Source of the DNA: Rudanella lutea DSM 19387
GTDB lineage: Bacteria > Bacteroidota > Bacteroidia > Cytophagales > Spirosomataceae
Direction of reading: 5' to 3'
Assembly: GCF_000383955.1 (NCBI RefSeq)
Contig: NZ_KB913013.1
Location: 6,042,746 to 6,106,745 of the forward strand
DNA length: 64,000 nt
Position numbers and translations under genes: made by a program. Positions 17,640-25,360 of this stretch are shown piece after piece (positions within the stretch are counted from its first letter, which is position 1; every line of letters begins with the position of its first letter). The notes under the pieces were generated by a model. It saw only the letters and a list, made by a program, of their open reading frames with translations. It was not told the DNA's origin and searched no databases.

Positions 17640-17695
17640 TGTTCATTGCTCGTTGTTCACTGTTCGTTGCTCACTGTTCGTTGTTCGTTGCTCAC
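17640..17695. repeat. Degenerate heptamer tandem repeat, TG(T/C)TC(A/G)(T/C)
   Basis: Eight consecutive 7-base units such as TGTTCAT, TGCTCGT, TGTTCAC and TGTTCGT fill 17640-17695. The array runs into the stop codon (17692-17694) of the NosL-fusion gene. A shorter tract of another heptamer, TGTAATG twice, lies at 17568-17581, just upstream of nosD. Confidence 0.7.
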
Positions 17696-18705
17696 TGTTT
17701 CCCAAACATCGCTTTCACCTCACCCCAGCTCCGGCCCGATTTGCCCTCGGCCTTAGGAAACGCAGCCAGGTTGCCCGCCATGGGGCTCCGGTACTGTTCG
17801 CCCTGCACAAACGTGGCCTCGTTGGCGTCGATGGGTGTGCCGGGTTTATTGTAGTTGTCCACCTGCACAAAAGCCACATCGGCCTCGGCCACGTCGTTTT
17901 CGGACAGATAGTGCGCCATGCAGGCCACATCGTCGAAGGTGAACGACCGCCCTTTTTTCGTGACGAACTGGGCCGCAAACTTCTGGTCGACAATCGTCAT
18001 TTTGCAGTGTGCGCAGGCATCGTGCCCGTACCGAATCGGCTCGGGTTTCACCTCGCAGCCTTGCGAAATCAACCCAGCCAGCAAAACGCCCGTAGCCACG
18101 GCTCCCCGGCGCAAACCACCCGGCAAGCCTACCGAGGGGCTTTTTTTGCAGAAATACCACTCACATGCAGTTGCACCGGCCACCAGCAAACCGGCAACGA
18201 TGAAGATCCAGCCGCCCACATCCGGCACCGAATACGCGCCAAAGTTGAGCAGAGCCTTGTAGCCGATTACCGGCGGCTGATACGCCATGCCTGGCACCTG
18301 TATGGGCGCTTTGGGGTCCAGATTGTGCCCGTACTCGTAGCCCCATTTCCAGAAATCGTACAGAGCCAGCACACCCGCCCCCACAAACAAAACCAGGTTG
18401 GTCAGCAGTAAAACACGGTTTCGGAGCGCGGCCGTGAGCAAACCGAACAGAATGAAGCCACCCACCAGCCAGGGCATGTACGTAAATTCGGGGAACATCT
18501 CCTCCTTAATGTGCGCCATGCCGATGTAGTGATTCAGGCCGTTGATAACCTCCACATCGCCCGACAGCTTGTTCAGCCAGATTTTCATGACCAGCCCCTC
18601 CGGGTATTGCGGTGCCCAGAGGTCGATGCGCCAAAGGGGCAAAAAGTACGTACCAATGAGCGAGAGGGCAGCCAGAAGTACAGCGAAGCGGGATGTCGTT
18701 TTCAT
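17692..18705 (-). CDS. nosL: Membrane protein fused to a NosL copper chaperone domain
   Basis: The 337-residue protein joins two parts. Residues 1-190 have an N-terminal membrane anchor, a periplasmic stretch (WAPQYPEGLVMKIW) and three more transmembrane helices. Residues about 215-337 are a NosL domain: it opens with a lipobox-like LISQGC (C217), then HDACAHCKMTI, with the C231-x-x-C234-x-M236 copper-binding block, and later FTFDDVACMAHYL. NosL delivers Cu(I) to NosZ. The fusion keeps the NosL cysteine that would be a lipidation site in a stand-alone protein. It is 113 bases downstream of nosZ. The role of the membrane part is not known to me. Confidence 0.85.
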   Translation of the reverse strand: MKTTSRFAVLLAALSLIGTYFLPLWRIDLWAPQYPEGLVMKIWLNKLSGDVEVINGLNHYIGMAHIKEEMFPEFTYMPWLVGGFILFGLLTAALRNRVLLLTNLVLFVGAGVLALYDFWKWGYEYGHNLDPKAPIQVPGMAYQPPVIGYKALLNFGAYSVPDVGGWIFIVAGLLVAGATACEWYFCKKSPSVGLPGGLRRGAVATGVLLAGLISQGCEVKPEPIRYGHDACAHCKMTIVDQKFAAQFVTKKGRSFTFDDVACMAHYLSENDVAEADVAFVQVDNYNKPGTPIDANEATFVQGEQYRSPMAGNLAAFPKAEGKSGRSWGEVKAMFGKQ

Positions 18706-18742
18706 ACCGTATGTTTTTATCGCAAAGGGTGGGAGTTATTTT

Positions 18743-18778
18743 GTTATTCCGACCAGTCGGCCGACCGGTCGGAATAAC
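18743..18778. promoter_or_regulatory. 36-bp palindrome between nosZ and the NosL-fusion gene
   Basis: GTTATTCCGACCAGTCGG (18743-18760) is followed directly by its complement with one mismatch (18761-18778). It could act as an mRNA processing or stabilising hairpin, an attenuator, or a protein-binding palindrome inside the nos transcript. There is no T-run. Confidence 0.5.
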
Positions 18779-18818
18779 CGTACCGCATTCCTTGCAGCGT
18801 TGAGAAAGGGTAATTGGG

Positions 18819-20804
18819 TTATTTTTTCGCTACTTTTTCGGCTTCAGGAGCGGCCGTTTTGCCCGTGCTGAACGTCAGCGGTACATTACTGCCTTTAGCT
18901 GATACCCGCACGTATCCCTGCATTTCCTGGTGCAGCGCCGAGCAGAAATCGGTGCAATAGATGGGCGTAATGCCAACCCGGCTCGGTACCCACTTGAGGG
19001 TCTGCGTTTCGCCGGGCATAATCAGGATTTCGGCGTTGTTGCTGCCCTTCACCGCAAAGCCGTGCGGAATATCCCAATCCTGCTCCAGGTTTGTGACGTG
19101 GAAGTACACCTCGTCGCCCAGTTTTACGCCCTCGATATTGTCCGGGGTAAAGTGCGAGCGGATCGCCGTGATGTACACGTGTACCTGATTCCCCTCCCGA
19201 ACCACCTTCGCTTCTTTCTCGCCTTTTGCCGCGTATTTGTGGCCGTTCTCCTCAATTTTGAAGATTTTCTTCGAGTTTTTCTCCAGCAAACTCGCCGGAA
19301 TTGACTCAGCGTAGTGCGGTTCGCCCACGGTTGGGAAATCGAGCAGGAGCTTCATTTTGTCGCCCGAGATGTCGTACAACTGAGCCGATTGGGTCAGCTC
19401 GGGGCCGGTGGGCAGGTAGCGGTCTTTCGTGATTTTGTTGTAGGCCACCACGTATTTGCCGTGGGGCTTGCTCGTTGGCCCGCCCGGAATCGACAAGTGA
19501 CCCACCGAGTAGTACGTCGGCACGCGATCAAGCACTTTCAGGTCTTTAATGTTCCACTTCACCAGCTCCGACGATACGAAGAACGAGGTAATGGCGTTGC
19601 CCTGTCCGTCAAATTCGGTGTGTAGCGGCCCGAGACCCGGCTTTTGTACTTCACCGTACAGCACGCTTTCGTATTTCAGCACCGGAATGCCATCAAACTC
19701 CCCATCGTAGGTTTTACCCGCAATGGCCTTCTGAATTTTGTCGAACGAAAACACCGGAATCACAGCCGCCAGCTTGCCAGAGCCCACAATAAATTCACCC
19801 GTGGGGTCCACATCGCAGCCGTGGGGCGATTTGGGGCAGGGCATAAAATACACCAGACCAGGGCACTCTTTTGGGTCGAGGGTCATCACCTCGTTGATGA
19901 TAGTCGACGTGGCCGAGTGCGTTTTCTCGTCGTAGATATTGTGCGCATACTTAGCCGCCACTTTCTTGCCTTTCCCCTGTTTCAGGTATTCTTCGGCCTT
20001 TTTCCAGTTTACCGCCAGAATAAAGTCTTTATCTTTCTGCGACGCGTTCACCTCCAGCAGAGTGCTTGCCTGTTCGGTATTATAGCAGGAGAAGAAGAAC
20101 CAGCCGTGCGATTTGCCCTTGCCAGCCCGCGCCAGGTCGAAGCTGATACCCGGCATTTTCAGCTGAAACTTGATACCCATATGACCCGACTGCGGGTCGA
20201 CACTGATAAAGCTGATATAACCCTTAAAGTTTTTCTTAAACGAGCTGATGGGCACATCGCCGTCGTTGTCGGGGGGTACCGAGAACCGCGTCGAGGCCAC
20301 TACATACTCGGTATTCTCGGTGATAAAGGGCGACGAGTGATTACCGCCCGAGTTGGGGAGTTCGATGATCTCATCGGTACGAAACGTCGACAGGCTGATC
20401 CGGGCCACGCGGGGCGTGTTGTTGGCGTTGCCGAAAGCCCAGCGGCCGTCGTGCTCACCTTTGGTTTGCGACAGCGAAATGTGGTGTAAATCATCCCACG
20501 GAATGTAGCCGTGCGAGGTATTCAGCATCGGTTTGGTTTCTTCGCTGTAGCCCCAGCCGTTCTCGGGAAAGGTCGAAAACACGGGAATGATCTTGAACAT
20601 CCGCCCTGACGGTAACCCATATACGGACATCTGTCCGTTGAAACCACCCGACACGATGTTGTAAAACTCGTCGTGCTGACCGGGGGTGACGTAAACTTTC
20701 TGGGCGGCATCGCCCGATACGGCCGAACCCGCATCTTTAGGCTTGCAGCTGGTTAAGTGAAGGCCGAGCGCCAGAGCGGCTACGGCAGCAATAGTACGTT
20801 TCAT
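18819..20804 (-). CDS. nosZ: Nitrous oxide reductase, clade II (Sec-type)
   Basis: The 661-residue enzyme reduces N2O to N2 in the periplasm. It has a Sec/lipoprotein-type signal (ALGLHLTSC, Cys20) instead of the twin-arginine signal of clade I, which places it in clade II. The N-terminal seven-bladed propeller carries the CuZ ligands, including the DDLHH block near residue 105. The C-terminal cupredoxin carries the CuA site: C617-x3-C621-x3-H625-x2-M628 in CTDFCSALHQEM. It follows the cytochrome c gene by 36 bases and precedes the NosL fusion. The adjacent cytochrome is a likely electron donor. Transcription probably starts at the inverted repeat near 21334-21357. Confidence 0.97.
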   Translation of the reverse strand: MKRTIAAVAALALGLHLTSCKPKDAGSAVSGDAAQKVYVTPGQHDEFYNIVSGGFNGQMSVYGLPSGRMFKIIPVFSTFPENGWGYSEETKPMLNTSHGYIPWDDLHHISLSQTKGEHDGRWAFGNANNTPRVARISLSTFRTDEIIELPNSGGNHSSPFITENTEYVVASTRFSVPPDNDGDVPISSFKKNFKGYISFISVDPQSGHMGIKFQLKMPGISFDLARAGKGKSHGWFFFSCYNTEQASTLLEVNASQKDKDFILAVNWKKAEEYLKQGKGKKVAAKYAHNIYDEKTHSATSTIINEVMTLDPKECPGLVYFMPCPKSPHGCDVDPTGEFIVGSGKLAAVIPVFSFDKIQKAIAGKTYDGEFDGIPVLKYESVLYGEVQKPGLGPLHTEFDGQGNAITSFFVSSELVKWNIKDLKVLDRVPTYYSVGHLSIPGGPTSKPHGKYVVAYNKITKDRYLPTGPELTQSAQLYDISGDKMKLLLDFPTVGEPHYAESIPASLLEKNSKKIFKIEENGHKYAAKGEKEAKVVREGNQVHVYITAIRSHFTPDNIEGVKLGDEVYFHVTNLEQDWDIPHGFAVKGSNNAEILIMPGETQTLKWVPSRVGITPIYCTDFCSALHQEMQGYVRVSAKGSNVPLTFSTGKTAAPEAEKVAKK

Positions 20805-20840
20805 TATCTTGGTCGTTATTGGAGGGGGGGATTGGATTCG

Positions 20841-21302
20841 TTATTTCTCTCCGTCATTGGAGCGCATAAACTCCAGTACGGCGCGGGCATCGGCCTCGCT
20901 CAGGTTTTGGTTGGGCATCCGAACCAGACACTGTTCGAGCATTTTCTGGGCCTCGGGGTCTTTCTCCAGCATCATGTCCACGTTCAGAATCATGTTCATG
21001 ATCCACTCAGGCTTCCGCCGTTTGGTCACGTCTTTCCAGCCGGGGCCTACCAGCTTCGTTTCGTCAAGTTTGTGGCAGGAGCCGCATTTCACATCATAAA
21101 TGCTTTTGCCACTGGTGATCATGGCCCCGTCGAGCGGGTTAGTCAGGCTGATGGTCTTTACCTCGCTGCCGTGTACCTCTTCCTGGGCCACTGTCTCGGC
21201 CGGATCGGTGGGGGCTTCCTGAGCGCGTTGCTGCGCACCATCCGAGCAGCCGTACCACCCAAACGTGAGCGCCAGCAGTGCCGTTGTAATGGATCGTTTC
21301 AT
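20841..21302 (-). CDS. Monohaem cytochrome c of the nos operon
   Basis: The start is the ATG at 21302, giving MKRSITTALLALTFGWYGC, a signal peptide with a probable but non-ideal lipobox cysteine (C19); an in-frame start at 21350 would overlap the promoter palindrome. The 153-residue protein has one haem motif CGSCH (73-77) and a distal Met in VRMPNQ near the C-terminus. It is the first gene of the minus-strand nos operon, directly before nosZ, as often seen in clade II clusters. It likely passes electrons from the quinol pool or another cytochrome to NosZ. Confidence 0.9.
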   Translation of the reverse strand: MKRSITTALLALTFGWYGCSDGAQQRAQEAPTDPAETVAQEEVHGSEVKTISLTNPLDGAMITSGKSIYDVKCGSCHKLDETKLVGPGWKDVTKRRKPEWIMNMILNVDMMLEKDPEAQKMLEQCLVRMPNQNLSEADARAVLEFMRSNDGEK

Positions 21303-21333
21303 GATTATTCTGGTTTGATTTGAGCCACTTCCG

Positions 21334-21357
21334 ATAAAAGATTTTTGCATCTTTTAT
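21334..21357. promoter_or_regulatory. Inverted repeat upstream of the nos operon (candidate NO-regulator site 1)
   Basis: ATAAAAGAT (21334-21342), six bases, then ATCTTTTAT (21349-21357): a perfect 9-bp inverted repeat 32 bases before the cytochrome ATG. The core AAAGAT-N6-ATCTTT recurs with the same spacing at three other promoters of this module. It also resembles the TGCATCTT half-site known for NsrR. Confidence 0.6.
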
Positions 21358-21441
21358 TCTTCGGCAAAGCAACGGGTGTCCGTTCACCAAAATCATGACA
21401 AAAGTCAGATGGGTTTCAGATTGATCTCAGGATTCAGAAAA

Positions 21442-21459
21442 AAAGACCCCTATATCTTT
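21442..21459. promoter_or_regulatory. Inverted repeat upstream of ric (candidate NO-regulator site 2)
   Basis: AAAGAC-N6-ATCTTT, 58 bases before the ric ATG. The right half overlaps TATCTTTA, one mismatch from the -7 consensus TAnnTTTG, so a bound repressor would block the promoter. Confidence 0.55.
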
Positions 21460-21516
21460 ATCCCCGAATTCACGAGTAAAGGGCGCATCATGCCCATCCT
21501 TTATACATAGCAAACC

Positions 21517-22266
21517 ATGGAAACGATTTCACCCATAAATGCCTCAGCCATAACCGTTGGGCAACTTGTAGCCGACGACATCCGGGCCGCCGAAGTATTC
21601 AAACGACTGGGAATTGACTTTTGCTGCAACGGCAAGCGCACCCTCGCCGACGCCTGTGCGCGGGCCGAGGTCTCGGTTGATACCGTGCTCGAGAACCTGA
21701 GCCAACTCCCAACGGGTAACCGCCTGGGCTCGGAGCGGTTCGATGAGTGGGAACTGGGCTTTCTGGCCGATTATATTCTCAACGTTCACCACGCGTACCT
21801 GTACCAGAACTTACCTTTCATTGAAGAACTGGTGTGGAAAGTGGCTGCCAAACACGGCGATTACAACCCCACGCTACTGATGGTTCGGCAGGTGTTCGAC
21901 GAACTGAAAGCGGATCTGCTCGCGCACCTTCAAAAAGAAGAAATGGCCTTGTTCCCGTTTATCCGGCAACTGATTTCGGCCAATACAACCGAGACGGTAC
22001 CGTTTGGCGGGCAAGCGGTATCACTCAAAGCGCCCATCGATTGCATGGAACACGAGCACAGTTATGCGGGCTCCCTACTCGCGCAGCTTCGGGAGTTTAC
22101 CAATGACTACACCCCGCCCACCGATGCCTGCAACTCGCACCGGCTCATGCTGGCAAAAATGGAAGAATTGGAAGGCGACCTAATGCGGCACATTCACCTC
22201 GAAAACAATATCCTTTTTCCGAAAGCACTGGCTCTGGAAGTCAAAAACAGTGAGGTTGGCGGATAA
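21517..22266 (+). CDS. ric: Iron-sulfur cluster repair di-iron protein (RIC/YtfE/ScdA)
   Basis: The 249-residue protein has an N-terminal DUF542 domain (about residues 10-65) with the paired cysteines FCCNGKRT (C36, C37) and a C-terminal hemerythrin-like domain with histidines in NVHHAYL, LAHLQKEE, EHEHSYAG and MRHIHLEN. The latter bind a di-iron centre. RIC proteins repair Fe-S clusters damaged by nitric oxide or peroxide. The gene is divergent from the nos operon and 95 bases upstream of the Rrf2 regulator gene, the classic position for an NsrR-controlled nitrosative-stress gene. Confidence 0.95.
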   Translation: METISPINASAITVGQLVADDIRAAEVFKRLGIDFCCNGKRTLADACARAEVSVDTVLENLSQLPTGNRLGSERFDEWELGFLADYILNVHHAYLYQNLPFIEELVWKVAAKHGDYNPTLLMVRQVFDELKADLLAHLQKEEMALFPFIRQLISANTTETVPFGGQAVSLKAPIDCMEHEHSYAGSLLAQLREFTNDYTPPTDACNSHRLMLAKMEELEGDLMRHIHLENNILFPKALALEVKNSEVGG

Positions 22267-22277
22267 AATGGGGCTCA

Positions 22278-22295
22278 AGAGAAAATCGTATCTTT
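22278..22295. promoter_or_regulatory. Weak inverted repeat upstream of the Rrf2 gene (candidate NO-regulator site 3)
   Basis: AGAGAA-N6-ATCTTT keeps the spacing of the other sites but the left half matches only 4 of 6. The right half overlaps TATCTTTT, a near -7 element. It lies 66 bases before the regulator ATG and could mediate weak autoregulation. Confidence 0.35.
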
Positions 22296-22361
22296 TTTTC
22301 TGTTTTGTTTGACAATTCGTACAGTACGGTTTCTCCTGTTCATCATTCATTCACGACAACC

Positions 22362-22820
22362 ATGATTTCGAAAACAAGCGGCTACGCGATTCGCGGGCTG
22401 GTGTATCTGGCCCTCAAAAGTTCGGACCACCACAAAATTGGCATTCATGAACTGGCCGAAGAACTGGGCGTACCCCAACCTTTCCTCGGCAAAATTATGC
22501 AGGGTCTGGTCCGGCGCGAGATTATCAGCTCGACCAAAGGACCCAACGGCGGCTTTTACATCAACGAGCGAACTCTGCACACACCCATCATCGACGTGGT
22601 CGATGCGATCGACGGGCTTGGGATGTTTCGGCGGTGTTTTCTGGGCCTTCCTGAGTGCGACAGCCACAATCCGTGCCCGCTGCATTCACACGTTGTTTCG
22701 TTTCGCGATTCGCTCTATGATACCCTCCATTCGCTCAGCGTGCAGGAAATGGTAGCTCATGTGGAGCAGGGGGAGTCGGTGCTGAGCCGGCTACCCAAAA
22801 GCTTCGGTGAGTCGACCTGA
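22362..22820 (+). CDS. Rrf2-family transcriptional regulator, NsrR-like
   Basis: The ATG at 22362 gives MISKTSGYAIRGLVYLAL, the usual Rrf2 opening; an in-frame TTG at 22305 adds 19 non-conserved residues. The 152-residue protein has a winged-helix domain (helix LAEELGVPQPFLGKIMQGL, wing GPNGGFYI). Three cysteines C92, C99 and C105 lie in FRRCFLGLPECDSHNPCPLH, spaced C-x6-C-x5-C as in the [Fe-S] ligands of NsrR. NsrR clusters react with NO and the protein loses DNA binding. Neighbours ric, norB and nosZ make an NO-sensing repressor the best reading. The regulated sites are inferred. Confidence 0.88.
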   Translation: MISKTSGYAIRGLVYLALKSSDHHKIGIHELAEELGVPQPFLGKIMQGLVRREIISSTKGPNGGFYINERTLHTPIIDVVDAIDGLGMFRRCFLGLPECDSHNPCPLHSHVVSFRDSLYDTLHSLSVQEMVAHVEQGESVLSRLPKSFGEST

Positions 22821-22856
22821 CCGGTTCGTATTTACCAACAATTAAACCGTACTTCT

Positions 22857-23414
22857 ATGAAAACCCCATTCATTACCTTACTCATTGCGAGCGCATTGCT
22901 CGGTTGCAATTCTGAATCAACCACCCAAAGCGAAAACTCGGGCGGAGAAACAACGGCTGCTGTGGCCGGGCAATCGGGCGTGCAGGACAACGACTCCCAG
23001 AAAGACGTAGTAAAAGTAGCCGCCGGGTCGCCCGACCACACGACGCTGGTGAAGGCCGTGCAAACGGCCGGCCTGGTCGATGCCCTCTCCAACGCCGGGC
23101 CGTTCACCGTCTTTGCCCCAACCAACGCTGCTTTCGACGCGCTCCCCGCTGGCACGGTCGAGGACCTGCTCAAGCCCGAAAACAAAGAAAAACTGGCTGA
23201 TATTCTGCAATATCACGTATCGGTGGCGGGGTATCCGCTCGAAAACCTGCAGGACGGCCAGAAAATTAATCAGGTGAACGGGGGCGATGCCACCATCAGT
23301 GTAAAAGACGGAAAATACAAAATCAACGATGCCAACATCATCGGAACGGTAAAGGCTTCCAACGGCATTGTGCACATTATCGACAAGGTCATTCTGCCCC
23401 CGGCCAAACAGTAA
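22857..23414 (+). CDS. Fasciclin-domain lipoprotein
   Basis: The 185-residue protein has a lipoprotein signal (IASALLGC, Cys17), a low-complexity S/T/E linker (to about residue 55) and one fasciclin (FAS1) domain. FAS1 motifs visible are H1 FTVFAPTNAAFDALP, the central LADILQYHVS and the C-terminal IVHIIDKVI. It is probably anchored to a membrane facing the periplasm. Fasciclin proteins are frequent passengers in Bacteroidota nor/nos clusters, but their role there is not established. It lies 36 bases after the Rrf2 gene. Confidence 0.9.
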   Translation: MKTPFITLLIASALLGCNSESTTQSENSGGETTAAVAGQSGVQDNDSQKDVVKVAAGSPDHTTLVKAVQTAGLVDALSNAGPFTVFAPTNAAFDALPAGTVEDLLKPENKEKLADILQYHVSVAGYPLENLQDGQKINQVNGGDATISVKDGKYKINDANIIGTVKASNGIVHIIDKVILPPAKQ

Positions 23415-23457
23415 CCGATTCCTTTGTCCAATTGCATTCATTTCCACGCTTTCCATC

Positions 23458-25245
23458 ATGACAATTCCTGTGCACCGGTTTCACATACCGGTTATGGGGC
23501 TGGCCTTTACCGTTGATACACCGATCAAGGTCGCTCGCTTTGGTATTTCTTCGGTGATGTCGATTATCGAAGACCGACTGCTCGAAACGATGCGGCACTA
23601 CTACTACGGTCAGTTGAATGAGCCGTATACCCCCATTACCGACCGCGACGACGACTACCGGGCCCGCCGGGTAACAGACTACCTCAATCTGGTTGACCGG
23701 CTGGTGCAGGATGGGGTTAGCAAATTGAAAAATGCCGCGTTTGAGGCCGGTTCGGAACTGGTTCGGTATTTTGAGATGCTTCCCGACGATAGTTTTCTCA
23801 AGATCCGCTACCGGCAAATGCAGCAACTGCAGCCCGGAACGGAGAAATACGGTTTACAAACGTGGCTTCGGCAGCAGGTTCGGCCCGGCAGTATCGACGT
23901 CAACATCATGACGAAAGTCGATAAAAACAATCTGGACACATCGGGTGCGATACGCGAAAACGGCTCCGATGCCCTGACAGCCCTGCGCGGGTACGCCAAC
24001 AGCACACTTACCGACTCATCGGTTATTTTCTCGGCGGGCCTGAATCCGCGACTGTTTAATTACTTGGAGTCGCTGCCCGCTTTTGAGGCCTCGGGACCTG
24101 GGCAGTTTGCCAAAAAAGTTGTCATTAAGGTAAGCGATTACCGCTCGGCCCTGATTCAGGGGAAGTGTCTTGCCAAAAAGGGGATCTGGGTCAGTGAGTT
24201 CCGCATTGAATCGGGGCTAAACTGCGGAGGTCACGCCTTTGCCTCCGACGGCTTTTTACTCGGGCCTATTCTGGCCGAATTCAGCGCCCGCAAAGCCGAA
24301 CTGACAGATGCCCTCTTTGGGCTGTACACGCAGGCATTGAGCCAAAAAGGCAAGCCGACCTTTGCCGAACCCCACCCGATCAGGATTACGGTGCAGGGGG
24401 GCATTGGCACCCCCGCCGAAGCGGAGTTGCTTCACCGGCTCTACGGGGTGGAAAGTACCGGCTGGGGCACGCCTTTCCTGCTCGTGCCCGAAGCTACTAC
24501 GGTCGATGAGCCCACGTTGAACACGCTCTGCCAGGCCCGCGAATCGGATGTTGTGTTGAGTCGGGCGTCGCCACTTGGAGTTCGGTTTTACTACCTCAAG
24601 AGCACCAGTTCGGAACGGGAAAAGCTCGCCCGCATTAGCCGGGGGACACCCGGCAGCCCGTGTACCGAGAAACACCTGATCACGAACACCGAGTTTACCG
24701 AGCAGCCCATCTGCACAGCCTCGCGTACGTATCAAAAGCAAAAACTCGCACAGTTGGCGACGCTCGGCCTGAGCAAGGCTGAGTACGAGAAACAAACGGC
24801 TGAGGTTCTCGAAAAAGAATGCCTGTGCGTGGGGTTGAGTAATTCGGTGACGCACGTTTATAACGCTCCGTTCGTAAAAAAACGGTCGAGTGTTACCATT
24901 TGCCCCGGCCCCAACATCGCGTATTTCTCGAACGTGGTTTCGCTACAAACCATGACCGACCACATTTATGGCCGTACGAACCTGATTACCCATCCGAACC
25001 GGCCACACATGTTTCTGAACGAACTGACGCAATACCTGAATTATCTCGACGAGCAGCTGCTGACCCTCCGACCCGAAGACACCAAACGGGTGGCTTACTG
25101 CCGGGAGTTTGCCAAAAATCTGGCCGAGGGCATTGCGTATTACGCCAGCCTGACCGACAAATTACCGGCCGGTACCGACCCGGAGAGCTTTGCCCTCGGC
25201 CTCGCCGAGGCCCAACATCGATTGAACCGGTTAACCATTGGTTGA
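23458..25245 (+). CDS. Uncharacterised cysteine-rich protein of the NO module
   Basis: The ATG at 23458 gives a 595-residue protein without a signal peptide, so probably cytoplasmic. I recognise no named family. The middle has a block with C237 (QGKCLAKKG) and C256 (NCGGHAFASDG). A segment RITVQGGIGTPAEAELL (GGIG from about 314) and GVESTGWGTPFLL follows; it looks like the phosphate-binding end of a flavin-type TIM barrel, as in glutamate-synthase or nitronate-monooxygenase relatives. Further cysteines C402, C419, C455, C457 and C482 (ECLCVG, TICPGPN) could bind an Fe-S cluster. A redox enzyme is a fair guess only. It lies between the fasciclin gene and norB, 43 bases after the former. Confidence 0.75.
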   Translation: MTIPVHRFHIPVMGLAFTVDTPIKVARFGISSVMSIIEDRLLETMRHYYYGQLNEPYTPITDRDDDYRARRVTDYLNLVDRLVQDGVSKLKNAAFEAGSELVRYFEMLPDDSFLKIRYRQMQQLQPGTEKYGLQTWLRQQVRPGSIDVNIMTKVDKNNLDTSGAIRENGSDALTALRGYANSTLTDSSVIFSAGLNPRLFNYLESLPAFEASGPGQFAKKVVIKVSDYRSALIQGKCLAKKGIWVSEFRIESGLNCGGHAFASDGFLLGPILAEFSARKAELTDALFGLYTQALSQKGKPTFAEPHPIRITVQGGIGTPAEAELLHRLYGVESTGWGTPFLLVPEATTVDEPTLNTLCQARESDVVLSRASPLGVRFYYLKSTSSEREKLARISRGTPGSPCTEKHLITNTEFTEQPICTASRTYQKQKLAQLATLGLSKAEYEKQTAEVLEKECLCVGLSNSVTHVYNAPFVKKRSSVTICPGPNIAYFSNVVSLQTMTDHIYGRTNLITHPNRPHMFLNELTQYLNYLDEQLLTLRPEDTKRVAYCREFAKNLAEGIAYYASLTDKLPAGTDPESFALGLAEAQHRLNRLTIG

Positions 25246-25326
25246 CCATCCCCCTGAGCAGAGTCAGGCTTCAGCCTGATAAATGACGTATCTGCCGGGG
25301 GTTTTTTCGGCCAGATTTGCAGAATA

Positions 25327-25344
25327 AAAGACCTTGTTTTCTTT
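25327..25344. promoter_or_regulatory. Inverted repeat upstream of norB (candidate NO-regulator site 4)
   Basis: AAAGAC-N6-TTCTTT, preceded by AT as in site 1 (ATAAAAGAC). It lies 16 bases before the norB ATG. A TTTG at 25316-25319 is 19 bases upstream of TTCTTTTT, so the site fills the -33 to -7 interval, the position expected for a repressor. Confidence 0.55.
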
Positions 25345-25360
25345 TTTAATCAATTCAACT

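Noticed and set aside
19644-20489. 281-codon plus-strand open frame
   Set aside because: Antisense to nosZ, whose copper motifs prove the other strand.
21303-21350. 16-residue extension of the nos cytochrome c
   Set aside because: It would cover the inverted repeat promoter element, and the signal peptide starts at 21302.
21301-21440. FNR/CRP-type box in the ric-nos intergenic region
   Set aside because: TTGATTTGAG and TTGATCTCAG fragments are present, but no TTGAT-N4-ATCAA palindrome.
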